Position numbers and translations under genes: made by a program. Positions 1-10,800 of a stretch of 57,252 nt of DNA are shown one piece after another. Numbering within the stretch: position 1 is the first letter of the stretch; every line of letters starts with the position of its first letter. The notes under the pieces are model-generated. The model saw only the letters and a program-made list of their open reading frames with translations. It was not told where the DNA came from and made no database searches. The stretch is from a virus. The DNA lies in the IMG/VR virus record IMGVR_UViG_3300017987_000106, positions 1 to 57,252 of that record; one strand, 5' to 3'.

Positions 1-276
1 ATGGATGCCCTCATCGACATGGCGACGGCATCCCTCATTGCACACGTCGAGATCATGAAGGGCGGCGATCCTATCGACGTCTTCGAGGCTTTCGGCATCA
101 ACCTGCGGGACGGAGAGGGTGAGACCTACTTCGACTGGCGAGATGCCGACTACTACCGCGATCTCTCTCGGCAGATTCCGGCAGCCCAGTTCTCTGGGCC
201 CCAGGAAGACGACGAGGGGGACTACGAAGGGGCGGGCGGACTGTCGGCCTACTTCGAAGATGGGGACGACTACTGA
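1..276 (+). CDS. Hypothetical acidic tail-module protein, possibly 5'-truncated
   Basis: An open frame of 91 codons begins with ATG at the first base of the window and ends with TGA. Because the frame starts at the edge, this ATG may be internal and the true start may lie upstream. The C-terminal third is acidic and glycine-rich, with many Asp, Glu and Tyr. The stop overlaps the next start by one base (TGATG), so it belongs to the rightward tail operon. I recognise no family. Its place a few genes upstream of the tape measure is where tail completion, tube-associated or assembly chaperone genes usually lie, but nothing in the sequence proves that role. Confidence 0.55.
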   Translation: MDALIDMATASLIAHVEIMKGGDPIDVFEAFGINLRDGEGETYFDWRDADYYRDLSRQIPAAQFSGPQEDDEGDYEGAGGLSAYFEDGDDY

Positions 277-488
277 TGAATGTCAAAGTCGACAACAACA
301 ACGTCAAGCTGACCGAGAAGAACGACCGTATCGACCTCGATGTGACCCTTTCGTGGGACGTCATCTGGGGGGCGATGTACGCCATCAAGGAGTTCTTCCG
401 CTTCATCTTGCCCGGCGGGTACAAGGTTCCCATGAGGAAGCTCCAGCCGCGGCAAGCTGAGGAGAGGCCCAACCAAACGCTGCACTGA
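276..488 (+). CDS. Hypothetical small protein
   Basis: A 70-residue protein translationally coupled to its neighbours by TGATG overlaps at both ends. The N-terminal half is polar and may form beta strands. A central amphipathic or hydrophobic stretch (about residues 27-45, with WDVIWGAMYAIKEFF) could contact a membrane or a partner, and the C-terminus is basic. No family recognised. The coupling supports it as a real gene. Confidence 0.55.
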   Translation: MNVKVDNNNVKLTEKNDRIDLDVTLSWDVIWGAMYAIKEFFRFILPGGYKVPMRKLQPRQAEERPNQTLH

Positions 489-1303
489 TGCCAGGCAAGA
501 AGAAAATCAAGCGCCGGCAAGGCAAGAAGGACTGGCTTCAGGATATGCTCCGCCCGGCCAGCGCCAGCCAGCGTAAGGACATCACCAAGACTGCGCGTGG
601 GGTACCGCTCGATAGGATGTCTAGAGCTCAGCACGGGAAGATCTACGACCCCAGCTCGAAGCAGACTGGCACCTACGCCTTGTCCGACGAGCACGCTGAC
701 CAAGAGCTCGCCGAGGCAGTAGCTGAGGAGATGGCGGAAGACCGTTCTCGTCGGTGGATCGTCCGGGCCATCTTCGGGTTCCACCGCAACGACGACGAGA
801 CGATGACGATGCTCCGCAAGGTCGGGGTGTTTACTATCTTGCCCTCGGTTCCGCCGGCGGAGATGGAGCGTAGGCTCATCTTGATGCCATTCAGGGAGCG
901 GGAAGAGGCCGTCAAGGAAATCCTCGAGAAGTGGAAGAACATCCACGAGGGGAAGTACTTCTTCGTCGACGACAACCCTCCGCCCGGCAACAATCTTGCT
1001 CGGTTGGACAAGGGCGGCCTGCTCCAGCTCATGTTGACGCTCTGGAGGTCACACCCCATCAACACGATGGGAGACCTCGAGCTCGTCTACCCAGATGGGC
1101 ATATCGAGATCAAGGTCACCAGGGAGAAGCTCATCAACTCCACCGAGCGTGAGAAGCTGTTCGAGCACCTGAACCACGTCATGGAGCTCATGCGGCAGGG
1201 CTTCAAGTACGATCCTCGAGTCCACCTCGACAAGGGCAGCCACGAGGGTGTCTTGCGCCGAATGGGCAATCGAGGCCCGGAACCATGGAGTAGAGACAGA
1301 TGA
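488..1303 (+). CDS. Hypothetical protein with basic N-terminus
   Basis: This 271-residue protein starts at an ATG sharing one base with the upstream stop and ends in an ATGA overlap with the next gene. The first 16 residues are strongly basic (KKKIKRRQGKK), followed by a mixed alpha/beta body with no motif I recognise. It lies upstream of the tape measure gene in the tail operon, so a structural or assembly role is likely from context only. The C-terminal end is rich in Arg and Gly. Confidence 0.6.
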   Translation: MPGKKKIKRRQGKKDWLQDMLRPASASQRKDITKTARGVPLDRMSRAQHGKIYDPSSKQTGTYALSDEHADQELAEAVAEEMAEDRSRRWIVRAIFGFHRNDDETMTMLRKVGVFTILPSVPPAEMERRLILMPFREREEAVKEILEKWKNIHEGKYFFVDDNPPPGNNLARLDKGGLLQLMLTLWRSHPINTMGDLELVYPDGHIEIKVTREKLINSTEREKLFEHLNHVMELMRQGFKYDPRVHLDKGSHEGVLRRMGNRGPEPWSRDR

Positions 1304-1563
1304 GCGAGTGGCGTGTACAAACGAAGGTCTTCAACTACGATACATCGCCTGCTGAGGCGACGACGACGCTGACGCTGCAGACGGAGGCTGAGACAGTAGA
1401 GGCCTTCATCGAAGACGAAGCAGGCGGGATCGTCTCCCAGTGGAACGAGCACGTCACCACCGCAGACAAAGACCCACTTCGGAAGGGCGAGCGGGAGCTC
1501 ATCCGACAATTCCTCGCGTGGATGTATCATGGAGCGCCAAGTCCTCAACAACCCTCTGACTGA
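1300..1563 (+). CDS. Hypothetical small protein upstream of tape measure
   Basis: An 87-residue acidic protein whose start overlaps the previous stop by ATGA. Its 3' end overlaps the next gene by 35 bases in a different frame. Position and overlap resemble the tail assembly chaperone pair (lambda G/GT position) of many tailed phages, but I see no convincing slippery heptamer, and the downstream frame has its own ATG. Function is unassigned. Confidence 0.5.
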   Translation: MSEWRVQTKVFNYDTSPAEATTTLTLQTEAETVEAFIEDEAGGIVSQWNEHVTTADKDPLRKGERELIRQFLAWMYHGAPSPQQPSD

Positions 1564-1963
1564 GATCCAGACTACCCTCGCAGCTCGGGTGAACATGTTC
1601 TTCGTCGCGAGGGAGACGATACTTCAGCACGCTCTCGACGGAGCCCAGAACCTCCCTGCTGGCCGTTGGGTCATGATCATCCAGAGGAGACGGAAGCACA
1701 CCAACGACGAGTACTTGTGCCAGGACCTGATCGTTGCAGCGCCAGGGGTCTACGATCCAGAAGGCAAGCTCAATGGGGCAAGGCGCCTCTACTCAAAGCG
1801 CGGGTTCCGACTCCTGGTCGTTCCTATCGGCAAAGAGCTCGAGTACTTCAGAAAAGTTGCTACCTCCGCCAGGCTCTTCCACAAGGCCATCGGGAACGAA
1901 GAGCTATCCCCCGCCCGGAAGAAACGACTCCCTGCTCGCCGCCGGCGGGCGAAGTCTCCTTGA
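1529..1963 (+). CDS. Hypothetical basic protein immediately before tape measure
   Basis: A 144-residue protein with a basic, arginine-rich C-terminus (RKKRLPARRRRAKSP). The ATG at 1529 lies inside the preceding gene and has only a weak upstream purine run (GGA). A GTG at 1588 or ATG at 1594 could also be the start, so the N-terminus is uncertain. It precedes the tape measure gene by 57 bases. By position it could be a tail assembly protein. No family recognised. Confidence 0.5.
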   Translation: MERQVLNNPLTEIQTTLAARVNMFFVARETILQHALDGAQNLPAGRWVMIIQRRRKHTNDEYLCQDLIVAAPGVYDPEGKLNGARRLYSKRGFRLLVVPIGKELEYFRKVATSARLFHKAIGNEELSPARKKRLPARRRRAKSP

Positions 1964-1988
1964 AGAAAGCTACCTCAGAGTACATACT
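1960..1988 (+). promoter_or_regulatory. Possible promoter before the tape measure gene
   Basis: TTGAAG (1960-1965) and CATACT (1983-1988) lie 17 bases apart in the short AT-richer gap before the tape measure gene. Each matches the sigma-70 consensus at four of six positions. This is weak evidence. The phage sigma-like protein may recognise something different. Confidence 0.2.
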
Positions 1989-2020
1989 GTATCCGTCAAC
2001 TCTGACCGTGGAGGCTCTAC

Positions 2021-5000
2021 GTGGCCAATGGTTACGACGAATACGACCCCTACGGATACAATGAGTATCCGGCTGAGTGGGGTGCTGGTGGAGGGATGGA
2101 CCTACCTCCAATGGGCGGTGAGACCTCTTTCGGGGAGGAGCTCAGCGCCGGTGCGGTGTCCGGCGTTGCTGGTATAGGCCTACCAGCTATGGGCTTTGGT
2201 CTCGTTGCCCTGAATGAATGGCGCGAGATGGGCTCCAACAGGGTCGCCGACAAGGTCGGGGGTTGGGCCAGAGGTGCACGCGGAGGGCGCGGTATCCCAG
2301 GTCTTAGGAACCTCCGTGGCCAGGGTATGGGCGACATGATGGGGATTCGCCCTGGCTGGAGAGCTGGTAGGTCCATCGGCCGCTTGGGTTCTGCCGCTCG
2401 AGGGGTTCAAGGAGCTGGGGCCACAGCCAAGATAGCTAGGGGGTTCGGTACTGCTATCAAGATCGGCGGCAAAATCCCCGGAATGGCAGCTCTCGGCGTT
2501 GGAGCCGGCGTTGCTGGCGCAGCGATCGGGTTCGGCGTGGCGATGGCCCCTATGATGGCTATCGAGGCTGGCGTAGGGTACATCGCCGAGAACATGATGG
2601 AGGGGGCTGAGAGCTACTCAGTCACCAACCGCATGATGGAATCGATGGGGGAGATGGCCACGGGGGCGACGTTCGGCTCGCAGTCCATACTCGAGGGCGG
2701 ATCAGGGTGGGGAAGTGGGGCTATCCGAGATTGGACGATGGCCGGGGGGCACAGGGATGTCACAGCCGCGTCAAAGATGTCTGGGTTGGGACGGCAGGGC
2801 ATAACAGACCTCGGCGGGGCGATGATGAGCTCCGGTATGCTCGGCAACGTCGGCGGACCCGACGAGTTCATGACCAAGTTCAGAAACAAGCTGCAGCAGG
2901 TCCAAAAGCTCAGCCAGACCTTGGACGTCTCCATCAATGAGGCGACCCAGGTCATGGCCGAGATGACCAAGGCAGGGGTCAGCGGTGACGAACAAGGGCG
3001 CTTGGGGGCATATGCGGGCACAGTCTCGTCCTTGACCGGGAGGTCTTTCGGGACGGTCATGCAGCACGGCCTACAAGGGGCCCAGATGGCGACCCAGGTC
3101 GGGCTGACCGCAGATCAGGGGATGGGGTTGAGCATGGCCAACCTCAGTTCGGTTTCCACTCTAGGAGGGCTGGGCGCCCTGGATCAGGGCCTGTTGAACA
3201 GAGTAGGTGGAGAGCAGGCCCTCGCTCAGCGTCTCACGTCGATATCCCTGAACATGTCCAGGTCCTACCGCGGCCAGCAGCTGATGTCGCGGTTGGCAAA
3301 TGAAGAGGGAACTGGGTTCGATTTTGAGCGTCTCAGCAGCGTCACTGGTGGTGGAAGAGGGGGTAGTCGGAGGAGACTCGATCCTTATGCCATGGACGAC
3401 CTCGCCCAAGAGTTCCGAGAGAATGAGGGGCAGATCGTCCTGGGGCAAATACAGCGACTTCGGGCCAGGCACGGCGAAGGAAGAGACTTCAACAGACAGC
3501 AGTACCAGCTCCTCGCCGGCCTCGGAATCAGCGATCCGCAGGAGCAGTTGGCCTACTTGCAGAATCTGAGAACAGCTCCGGTTATGCAGGTCATGGAGTC
3601 TCAGCAGCAGCGCCGAGACCAGTGGTCACAGACACAGGGTCAAGCAGGCTACTCCAATGATAGTTGGATCTCACAGGCGTGGGATACGACTCTCAGTACG
3701 CTGACTGGGCAGGGGTCGGAAGACTGGAGTCGAATACTCGACGAGCACATCGGTGAGCCTGTTCGTAAATTCGGCCGCCAGTTTGCGCAGGCTATGGAGG
3801 AGGCCGGAGACCAGATCTCCAGGTTCGTGCATGGCCGGCAGTCTACTGACGTCGGACCCCTCAGGCTTGGAGCCGAGGCCATCTCTGACTATTCGCGAGA
3901 CATCTGGCGCGGGAATGTGCATCGGAGTATGAGCTCACAAGACGTGGTCGAAAGGAGAGAACAAGTAGGTTGGGGGGCTGAGAGAGACTTCAGAGGGTGG
4001 TGGGGTCGCAACAGCCCCTTTGGTGGCGAACCAGATACCCGCTTGGCTGCTCGGGGGATTGAGGCGATCAGTACGGGCCAAATCTCTGAGCGGATGATGC
4101 GCGATATGGGCATCACAATGTACGGCGAGGCAGCTTTGGATGAGGAGGCTCTGTCCCGCTACGAGTCTGAGGGCAGGCTCATCAATCGGGAGGCCGTCGA
4201 CCTTCCAGGGTACCAAGGTGCTTCCGATACTGGGTACCTGGTGGCCAGTTCGCAGAGGGGCCGGATGGCGTTCGAGCGCGAGCTCCTACAGCAAGGCAGG
4301 GGGGCCAGAAGAGGAACCGTGCGGCGCTTCGGTCGCCTGTTGGAGGGGTCTCTCGGCGGTGACGTCATGACACGTATCCAAGAGGCCACTGAGGAGGGCG
4401 GAGCTGCCGGGTATTACCAAGCCGTCGGAGAGGAGTTGGGGCTGGGCGGGGACATGAGTACCTACAGTACTAGCGACCGTAGGACTATTGAGAGGATTGC
4501 GCAGGAGTTCATGCCGACGGAGGTTAGGGAAGGAGCCAACATAACTGCGGCTGGGGTGACCACCGAGTCCTACAATGCACAGCAAGCAGCCGGCATTGCC
4601 CAGGATTTGGTCTACGATATTGCCGGTATTGACCGCAGGCGCGCTGAGGATCGCCGAGGCCAGCAGCAGTGGCTGACAGGAGGAATGGGCATACAGACAG
4701 CTGGCGGCGGAGTGTACATGGGCAACGCGATGTACAGCGGGGTAGTACAGAACAACGAGGCTCGGGAGCGTAGGTTCAACGAGGCTGAGACTATCCGCTT
4801 CGAGCAGCAGATACAGGGGGCTATTGAAACGCAAGCTGGTAGGGACTACCTCCAGTGGGTAGCGGCTGAGGCAGAGGTAGCGCAAGAGTTCGGGGTGGAC
4901 GTAAGCGGCTTCGGGCGCAATGCTGGGCGCGGCGAAGGCCAAGGTGAACTGTCTGCCAGATACGACCGCAGGCAGAGACTGATGACCGGACGAGGTCTGA

Positions 5001-6490
5001 CCCAAGGTCAGATCGAGGAGATGGTCAATCAACCGTGGGTGTCTGAGGAGTTCAGAGACGAGTTCTTGGCCGACGTAGAAGTGCGTCGGGAAGAGATCAT
5101 GGTCATGGACCGTGACACCCAGCTGATGACTGGAACTGGGCAGTATCAGAATGTCCGCCGTGTTTCCAACACGATGGCCTACAGATACGCAGCTCTCGAG
5201 GACGCGGCTATCCGACAATCTGGTGACTTCATGGTCATCAACTCAGACGAGGAAGCGTCTGACCGCCTGGACAGGCTGGTTATGGAAGGGCGTCCAGATT
5301 CGGACCAGGCTACCAGACTCCTACTCGCTGGGTTCAATCCTACAAGCGAGACTGACAGAGAGCGCGTTCGTGGGCAAGTTGGCGAGGCTGCGTACACGGC
5401 TTGGTTGGACCTCGGTGCAGACTTTGAGCAGAACACGGCGATGGGGCAGATTGTAGGGGAGCACAGGCGAACTCTGATGACCACTGGAGGGATAAGCCCA
5501 GAGCTGGATAGGGCGATTACGAGTCAGATGGGGAGTCGCGGTACCCTACTAGCCGATATTGTCCAAGAAGCTGAGTCGACTGCCGTCAGCGCAGCCAGAT
5601 CTGAGCTCCTGATAAACGAATCTGAGGATTTTCGGAGGAGGGTCGAGGACCGGCTTGTTTCTGCTTATGGAACTGAGCGAGATAGGGAGGGAGACATGCC
5701 GGTGTTGGGCACGGAAGCCCAGCGGTTTTTGGAGGTCATGGGTGGGGCCGATATCAGCGTCGGCGAAGGAAACATGGCTGACGTCAATACGATCGTCAAC
5801 GAGGAGGTCGCGTCTACCAGGGCACGCCGTTTGAGAGAGGAGCGAGCTCGGCTAGAGGAGTCTGGAGAGTTTACAGAAGAGGCCTGGGTCGCTACCCAAC
5901 AGGGCATTGATCGAGAGATGGAGTCCCTCAGAGAAACCCGGACTGAGCAGATGACGCAGACGGACTACGACCTGACGTTGGAGCAGGCGATGTACGTCAG
6001 CGGCCAGAGAATGGGACAAGGAGGCCTGGACGCTGGAGAGCAGATCGTCATCAGCGAGCTCGGAGCTGGTGGAGAGGCTCTGATTCAGCTCTCGGAGGCT
6101 CTCTACGGGGAGAACAGAGCGAACCAAGAGCAGCTCGAGAACATGCTCACGAGTATGCCCTTCGGAGAGGAGGCCCTGAACGCTATGCTCGAGGACTTCG
6201 CGACGGAAGGCGACACGCGCGAAGAGCAGATTGCTAATTTGGCCGAGCAGATGCGAGAAGACCCCGGGGCCCGAGAGCAGATCTTCTCATCCCTGGTTGG
6301 CCGGGCAGTAGGTTCCGGATTCATGAGCACAGATATGATTCAGGACAAGGCTACGGAAGAAAGGGAGAGACAGAACAACGAGTACCTCGAGGCCATGGCT
6401 GGCAACTTCGATGTCTTCAGCCGCACGTACAACGAGACTGTTGACGGTAATAGGCTCGTCGATGTGCGGGTCAGAGTCGACGACTCGTAG
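2021..6490 (+). CDS. Tail tape measure protein
   Basis: A 1489-residue protein, by far the longest in the tail module. It is expected to fill the tail tube, set tail length and help DNA cross the envelope. The GTG start is chosen because GGAGG lies at 2010-2014, six bases upstream. Two hydrophobic Gly/Ala/Met-rich stretches (about residues 41-65 and 153-190) match the membrane-active segments common in tape measures. The rest is polar, helical and rich in Gln, Glu and Arg. Using the textbook 1.5 angstrom per residue, the tail would be about 220 nm. No lysozyme or peptidase motif was recognised. Assignment rests on length, composition and its place before hub and baseplate genes, not on a sequence signature. 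Confidence 0.8.
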   Translation: MANGYDEYDPYGYNEYPAEWGAGGGMDLPPMGGETSFGEELSAGAVSGVAGIGLPAMGFGLVALNEWREMGSNRVADKVGGWARGARGGRGIPGLRNLRGQGMGDMMGIRPGWRAGRSIGRLGSAARGVQGAGATAKIARGFGTAIKIGGKIPGMAALGVGAGVAGAAIGFGVAMAPMMAIEAGVGYIAENMMEGAESYSVTNRMMESMGEMATGATFGSQSILEGGSGWGSGAIRDWTMAGGHRDVTAASKMSGLGRQGITDLGGAMMSSGMLGNVGGPDEFMTKFRNKLQQVQKLSQTLDVSINEATQVMAEMTKAGVSGDEQGRLGAYAGTVSSLTGRSFGTVMQHGLQGAQMATQVGLTADQGMGLSMANLSSVSTLGGLGALDQGLLNRVGGEQALAQRLTSISLNMSRSYRGQQLMSRLANEEGTGFDFERLSSVTGGGRGGSRRRLDPYAMDDLAQEFRENEGQIVLGQIQRLRARHGEGRDFNRQQYQLLAGLGISDPQEQLAYLQNLRTAPVMQVMESQQQRRDQWSQTQGQAGYSNDSWISQAWDTTLSTLTGQGSEDWSRILDEHIGEPVRKFGRQFAQAMEEAGDQISRFVHGRQSTDVGPLRLGAEAISDYSRDIWRGNVHRSMSSQDVVERREQVGWGAERDFRGWWGRNSPFGGEPDTRLAARGIEAISTGQISERMMRDMGITMYGEAALDEEALSRYESEGRLINREAVDLPGYQGASDTGYLVASSQRGRMAFERELLQQGRGARRGTVRRFGRLLEGSLGGDVMTRIQEATEEGGAAGYYQAVGEELGLGGDMSTYSTSDRRTIERIAQEFMPTEVREGANITAAGVTTESYNAQQAAGIAQDLVYDIAGIDRRRAEDRRGQQQWLTGGMGIQTAGGGVYMGNAMYSGVVQNNEARERRFNEAETIRFEQQIQGAIETQAGRDYLQWVAAEAEVAQEFGVDVSGFGRNAGRGEGQGELSARYDRRQRLMTGRGLTQGQIEEMVNQPWVSEEFRDEFLADVEVRREEIMVMDRDTQLMTGTGQYQNVRRVSNTMAYRYAALEDAAIRQSGDFMVINSDEEASDRLDRLVMEGRPDSDQATRLLLAGFNPTSETDRERVRGQVGEAAYTAWLDLGADFEQNTAMGQIVGEHRRTLMTTGGISPELDRAITSQMGSRGTLLADIVQEAESTAVSAARSELLINESEDFRRRVEDRLVSAYGTERDREGDMPVLGTEAQRFLEVMGGADISVGEGNMADVNTIVNEEVASTRARRLREERARLEESGEFTEEAWVATQQGIDREMESLRETRTEQMTQTDYDLTLEQAMYVSGQRMGQGGLDAGEQIVISELGAGGEALIQLSEALYGENRANQEQLENMLTSMPFGEEALNAMLEDFATEGDTREEQIANLAEQMREDPGAREQIFSSLVGRAVGSGFMSTDMIQDKATEERERQNNEYLEAMAGNFDVFSRTYNETVDGNRLVDVRVRVDDS

Positions 6491-6498
6491 GGGGTGTA

Positions 6499-6720
6499 AT
6501 GTCAGCATATACAGTCTTGTCAGAGGTGCGTGTCTCGTTCGATCGCGGTACGGCCGTCCAGCGGTCCTACAATCGCCTGTCAGTCGATTTTGTCTGCCAG
6601 AACTGGATACGGACAGCCGTTCGCGGGATCAAGCTGGGCAGGAAGCCCCTCATACCACCTCTTAGGAGGAACCTTCGCCTGCCGCTTCTTCGCCGCTTTA
6701 ACGAGTCGGAGGTCTTGTAG
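6499..6720 (+). CDS. Hypothetical small basic protein
   Basis: A 73-residue, Arg/Leu-rich protein starting nine bases after the tape measure stop, with a G-rich Shine-Dalgarno run just upstream (GGGGGTG, 6491-6497). Its stop TAG overlaps the next GTG start by one base. It resembles no family I know. Small basic proteins at this position can be tail assembly or LysM-type linkers, but no LysM motif is visible. Confidence 0.5.
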   Translation: MSAYTVLSEVRVSFDRGTAVQRSYNRLSVDFVCQNWIRTAVRGIKLGRKPLIPPLRRNLRLPLLRRFNESEVL

Positions 6721-7868
6721 TGCCGCAGCTCTACACGTTTTTGGACTTTGAGCCATTCGACCCTGGTGAGGTCAGGAGGGCTATCGATGAGGGCCGCGAT
6801 GTCGACATACCCGTCCGTCGGCCGTTCATGGGCCTGGAGATCAACCGTGAGACCCACGCTACCCTGCACATCTTGTTCAAGGACTTGAATGCTGGAGAGA
6901 TGATTAACTCGAGCGACGTGGCAGGATCCAGCTACGGTACTTCGAACTTCGTCATCACGCATGTGACCCACGCCCGGAATGAGCGCATCCAGATCTCTGA
7001 CTCGTTCGCGAACCTATACTTGCACACATACGGCGAGCAGCCGAAGATGTTGACTGTCCGGGGAGTCCTGCTGAAATCGAAGAACTTCCCGTGGAAGACA
7101 GAGTGGCTCTACAACTACGATCGCGTCTTTAGGGCAAGCAGGACGATCGAAGATGCAGCGCGCGTGTACTTGACAGTTGAGGAGACTATCTACGAGGGGC
7201 ACATGCTCTCCTGTCAGGTCGTCGACCAGGCGGACACGCCCAATATGTCTCCGATGCAGTTCGTGATGCTGCTGACGAACGTCATCTATGCCGACCCCCC
7301 AGGCGCTGCTGCCTTCGGTCCAGTAGATGCCGATTTCGGTAGCTCTACTCGAGCTTCGTCTTCTGAGTACGTGAACGCGTATGGTCAGAACCTCACCGAG
7401 AACCTGTACTCATTCGACGAGCACGGCAATATCGTTGTTGAAAGTCGCGAACGCGTCCAAGCCGAAGAGCTCGAGGCCCGCTTGGCGCAGGAGGCGGCCA
7501 TCACGGCGCTGGCTAACGACCTTATGGAGCGCCTCATCAATCACCCACTGTACCCAGGTATCCACCCTGATTCACGTCAGGCGCGGGCGCGCGAGCTGGT
7601 AGAGCACACCATGAATACGGCACGCGAATTGATAGAGTCTGGGAGAGATGCTGCTGAAAGTGCCTTCGAGGAGATGTCAGGGTGGGTCAGCGGACGGGAC
7701 AGAGGCGACCAATCTTCCAGGCGGAGACGCGTCAACGACGGGCGTTCCCATGGTGGCGATACTGACACGTCGGATATCAACAGCGAGCCTCTGATCACCG
7801 AAGAGGAGCTGGCCGGTATCAACCAGGCGATGGATGAGCTGTTCCCCGGTGGCGGGTTTGAGTGGTAG
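6720..7868 (+). CDS. Putative tail tube initiator / baseplate protein
   Basis: A 382-residue protein with a GTG start supported by GGAGG at 6708-6712. Residues about 75-200 have a pattern I associate with tail-tube-like baseplate proteins of large phages: a beta-rich block with ISDSFANLYLHTYGEQP followed by a strand reading TVRGVLLKSKNFPWK and a WLYNYDRVFR segment. The C-terminal third is acidic, with a helical stretch and a disordered Arg/Ser/Asp-rich tail. It sits between the tape measure and the hub-like protein, which fits a tube-to-baseplate adaptor. The family call is from memory of the pattern. Confidence 0.45.
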   Translation: MPQLYTFLDFEPFDPGEVRRAIDEGRDVDIPVRRPFMGLEINRETHATLHILFKDLNAGEMINSSDVAGSSYGTSNFVITHVTHARNERIQISDSFANLYLHTYGEQPKMLTVRGVLLKSKNFPWKTEWLYNYDRVFRASRTIEDAARVYLTVEETIYEGHMLSCQVVDQADTPNMSPMQFVMLLTNVIYADPPGAAAFGPVDADFGSSTRASSSEYVNAYGQNLTENLYSFDEHGNIVVESRERVQAEELEARLAQEAAITALANDLMERLINHPLYPGIHPDSRQARARELVEHTMNTARELIESGRDAAESAFEEMSGWVSGRDRGDQSSRRRRVNDGRSHGGDTDTSDINSEPLITEEELAGINQAMDELFPGGGFEW

Positions 7869-7874
7869 GTTGCT

Positions 7875-10800
7875 ATGGGCCTCGATGGCGGAAAGGTTGA
7901 CGTAAAGGTCTTCGTAGAGGGGGTCGAGATCCCCGTACTTGGGGTGAGTGTCACTGAGAGACTGGGGGGCGTAGCTCAAGCCAATATTGCTGTTCCCTAC
8001 ATCCGCGCGCTCAAAGACATCTTGGTCAGGTCCTTGGTCCACATCTTCTACTACGACGAGACAGAGATCATGTTCTGGCCGCACGACGTGCCGGAAGGAA
8101 CTCCGCCAGAAGATGTCTTCCCCCCGCCTGAGATAGACGAGGGGCTCAATCTACACCACTACAAGCTCTTGTTTTGGGGGGAACTTGCCGGTGTCAGCCG
8201 CATGGAGTCTGCAGCGCAATCTCAAGGATCTATGACCTGCTTGGGTTTTTCGAACTACTACGACACGATCAAACAGGTGTCTGCTCTTAGGGGCCGCGGT
8301 ACTCTGTCCGACGTCGAGAGGCGGTTTGCCGGAATCGAGAACGAGGTGAGCACGGGCAGCTCTGGTCAGTATTCTACAGCAGATAGGATTACGCAGCTCT
8401 TGCGAGAGGGGTCCCAGAGAACGATTCCAGCATCTACTACGTATGAGGGGCAGGTGGCGTCCATAATCCGCCAGCGAGCAGCCGAGGGAGGCGATACCCC
8501 AAGCCCAGGAGCGATCCACACAGAGGGCATCCCATTCGTCAACTCTGCTTCCATATACAACGGGCTCAGGGAGCGAGGCGTAGACCTCCCGAGAGACTAC
8601 ATCCGCAGATATGGGAGAATGATGCGGGCCTGGAACGAGGGTGGCGAAGAGGCGATGGTAGCTGCTGCTACCCATGCCCTGCGCACTGAGGAGAGGACGG
8701 TAGGAGATTCAGCAGACTTCCAGACTGGCCTGAGAGCTCTCATCAGAGAGTTCATTGAGGGGACCAACGAGTTCTACAGAAACAGGTCTGACGTCATCCG
8801 CCTACCAGACATGCTCAAGGCCATTCCTAACGACGACTCTGCTGAGAGCTTGATGAACTTGGACGTCTTCAAGCGGTTTATGCGCCAGACTATTGGTGGG
8901 CGCGGCATTTATACGATCAGACAGGTATTGCAGATCGTTGGTCGCCACCTTTTCCACGACCACGTGGAACATGCTACTCCGACCTACTTCCCGTTCATCT
9001 CGCGAAGGGCTCAACAAGCCCTAGAGAGAGACGAGATGGACGAGGCAGAGGCCGTCGTAGACAGGGATGAGCAAGTAGACGAGGTGTCAGGGATCGTGTT
9101 CAAGCCAGAGCTTTGGTGGTCTTGCCCACCGGCGTGCAACGTCTTGTTCCCGAGCCACTACGGGTCTATCCAAGACGGGCATAATCAGATTGCAGAACCT
9201 ACCAGGACCCTGCTGAAGATCTCTCCTGGGGTTTCTGGATCCAGGAACACCATCGCCGACGACTTCTTTGCACCAGACCTACAGTCTTTGAACTCTCTGG
9301 CCTTGGAGACCGAAACGTCGTCGCAGGAAGTGTTTCAGCTGCCATACGAGCGTTTTCGTGGCATCAACTACAATGTGGTGATGATGGGGGAGGAACTAGC
9401 TCGCCTATCTCGCAGAGACGGCTACCAGGACTACATGCGGTCCTATGCGCAGTTCACGCACTGGAAGTCCGTCTACCACTCTCGTACTGTGCAGGTTAAC
9501 TCCCAACGTCTACTCCCGTGGGTCCTAGTTGGCTACCCAGCTGTCGCCATTGACAAGAACATCGTCGAGCGCGCTGAGCCTGTGGACGACCCCTACCTCG
9601 AGGAGAGGATGTTGTTGAGGCGGGAGCTGGCTGCTTTACGGAGGTGCCTGCGCCGCCTACGTGCTCGCAGGAGGGCTCTCCTAGAAGAGTTGAGCCGGGC
9701 AGAGGCGAATGCCAACTACATCGAATGGATCAACAACAACCGCCCTGCCGTGTACGCTGGGGATGAGAGGTGGAGTGAGACCCAAACAGAGGACATCGTC
9801 GTAGATTCTGAGGACCCATTCGGTTTGGTGACACCGACCCCCGCATTTAATATGACCGCTGCGTCTATTCGCGCTAGAGACTTGGATCCTGGAGAGACAA
9901 CGGGGGATCCGGTCAATGTCGTGCCAGCGTACCACGAAGAGACTCTGAGGAATGCTCTTGGAGACTCTGCCCAACCCATCGTGCAAGTTGAGGGCAACAT
10001 CTCTTTGAACACCCTGCACGAGGATGCTGCGGATACCCTGTCCGGCATGAGCTCTAGCAATAGCAGCTATGTAGATCGGCTGCGCGCGCAGATTGCTCGT
10101 CTCGATGCGCTCATTGCTCGCGTTACCAGGGCCATCCGAGAGCTTCGAGATCGTCTTTTGGAGCTCGGGTGGGACCTCGGAACCTACGAGCACACGCTAT
10201 TCTACGTCGAGAGCAAGACCATCACCATCAACAAGGGCTCTGTCGCCACCAGCATCGGGGGGAGATTCGCGCACGCGCACGACGAAGATATCGACTACGA
10301 CGGAACTCGCGGAGACACTTTCGAGAATATCATCAAAACTGGTCCCGGAGAGTTCTTCTCAGACAACTACTCCTCCGACCAAATCGGAGCCAACTTCTAC
10401 CTCCCGACGTACGGAGTGAAGTCCTTGATCGACCACGCTGTCGAGCTGCAGCCGCTGACCGAGCATGAAGACGACGCCCTCGACGACGAGATTCTCACAG
10501 AGGCCGACGAAGAGCTCCCGTACTGGCGCGAGGTTCTCAGGGACGTGTGCCAACGTGACTTCGACGCTACGACAGCGGCTGAGGGGATGAGCATCGAAGA
10601 CGCCCTGGAGATCCTCGTGGAGGTGTACCGCAGTATTGGGTTGAACACGCGGGATGTCGAGTCGTTTGTTTCCCACTTCGTCGCCCGCCCAATCGCGACC
10701 ATCGTTGACATATTGGGGGCCGACATTCTTGAGGGAGATCCTACCGTAGATGCCTCGTACCTGTACGGCAACTATCAGGGTTCACAGCTCAATGCCGGTG

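Noticed and set aside
98-946. 282-residue open frame on the minus strand
   Set aside because: It runs across three coupled rightward genes and has shadow-like composition.
4286-5218. 310-residue open frame on the minus strand
   Set aside because: Antisense to the tape measure gene, with no ribosome site or family signature.
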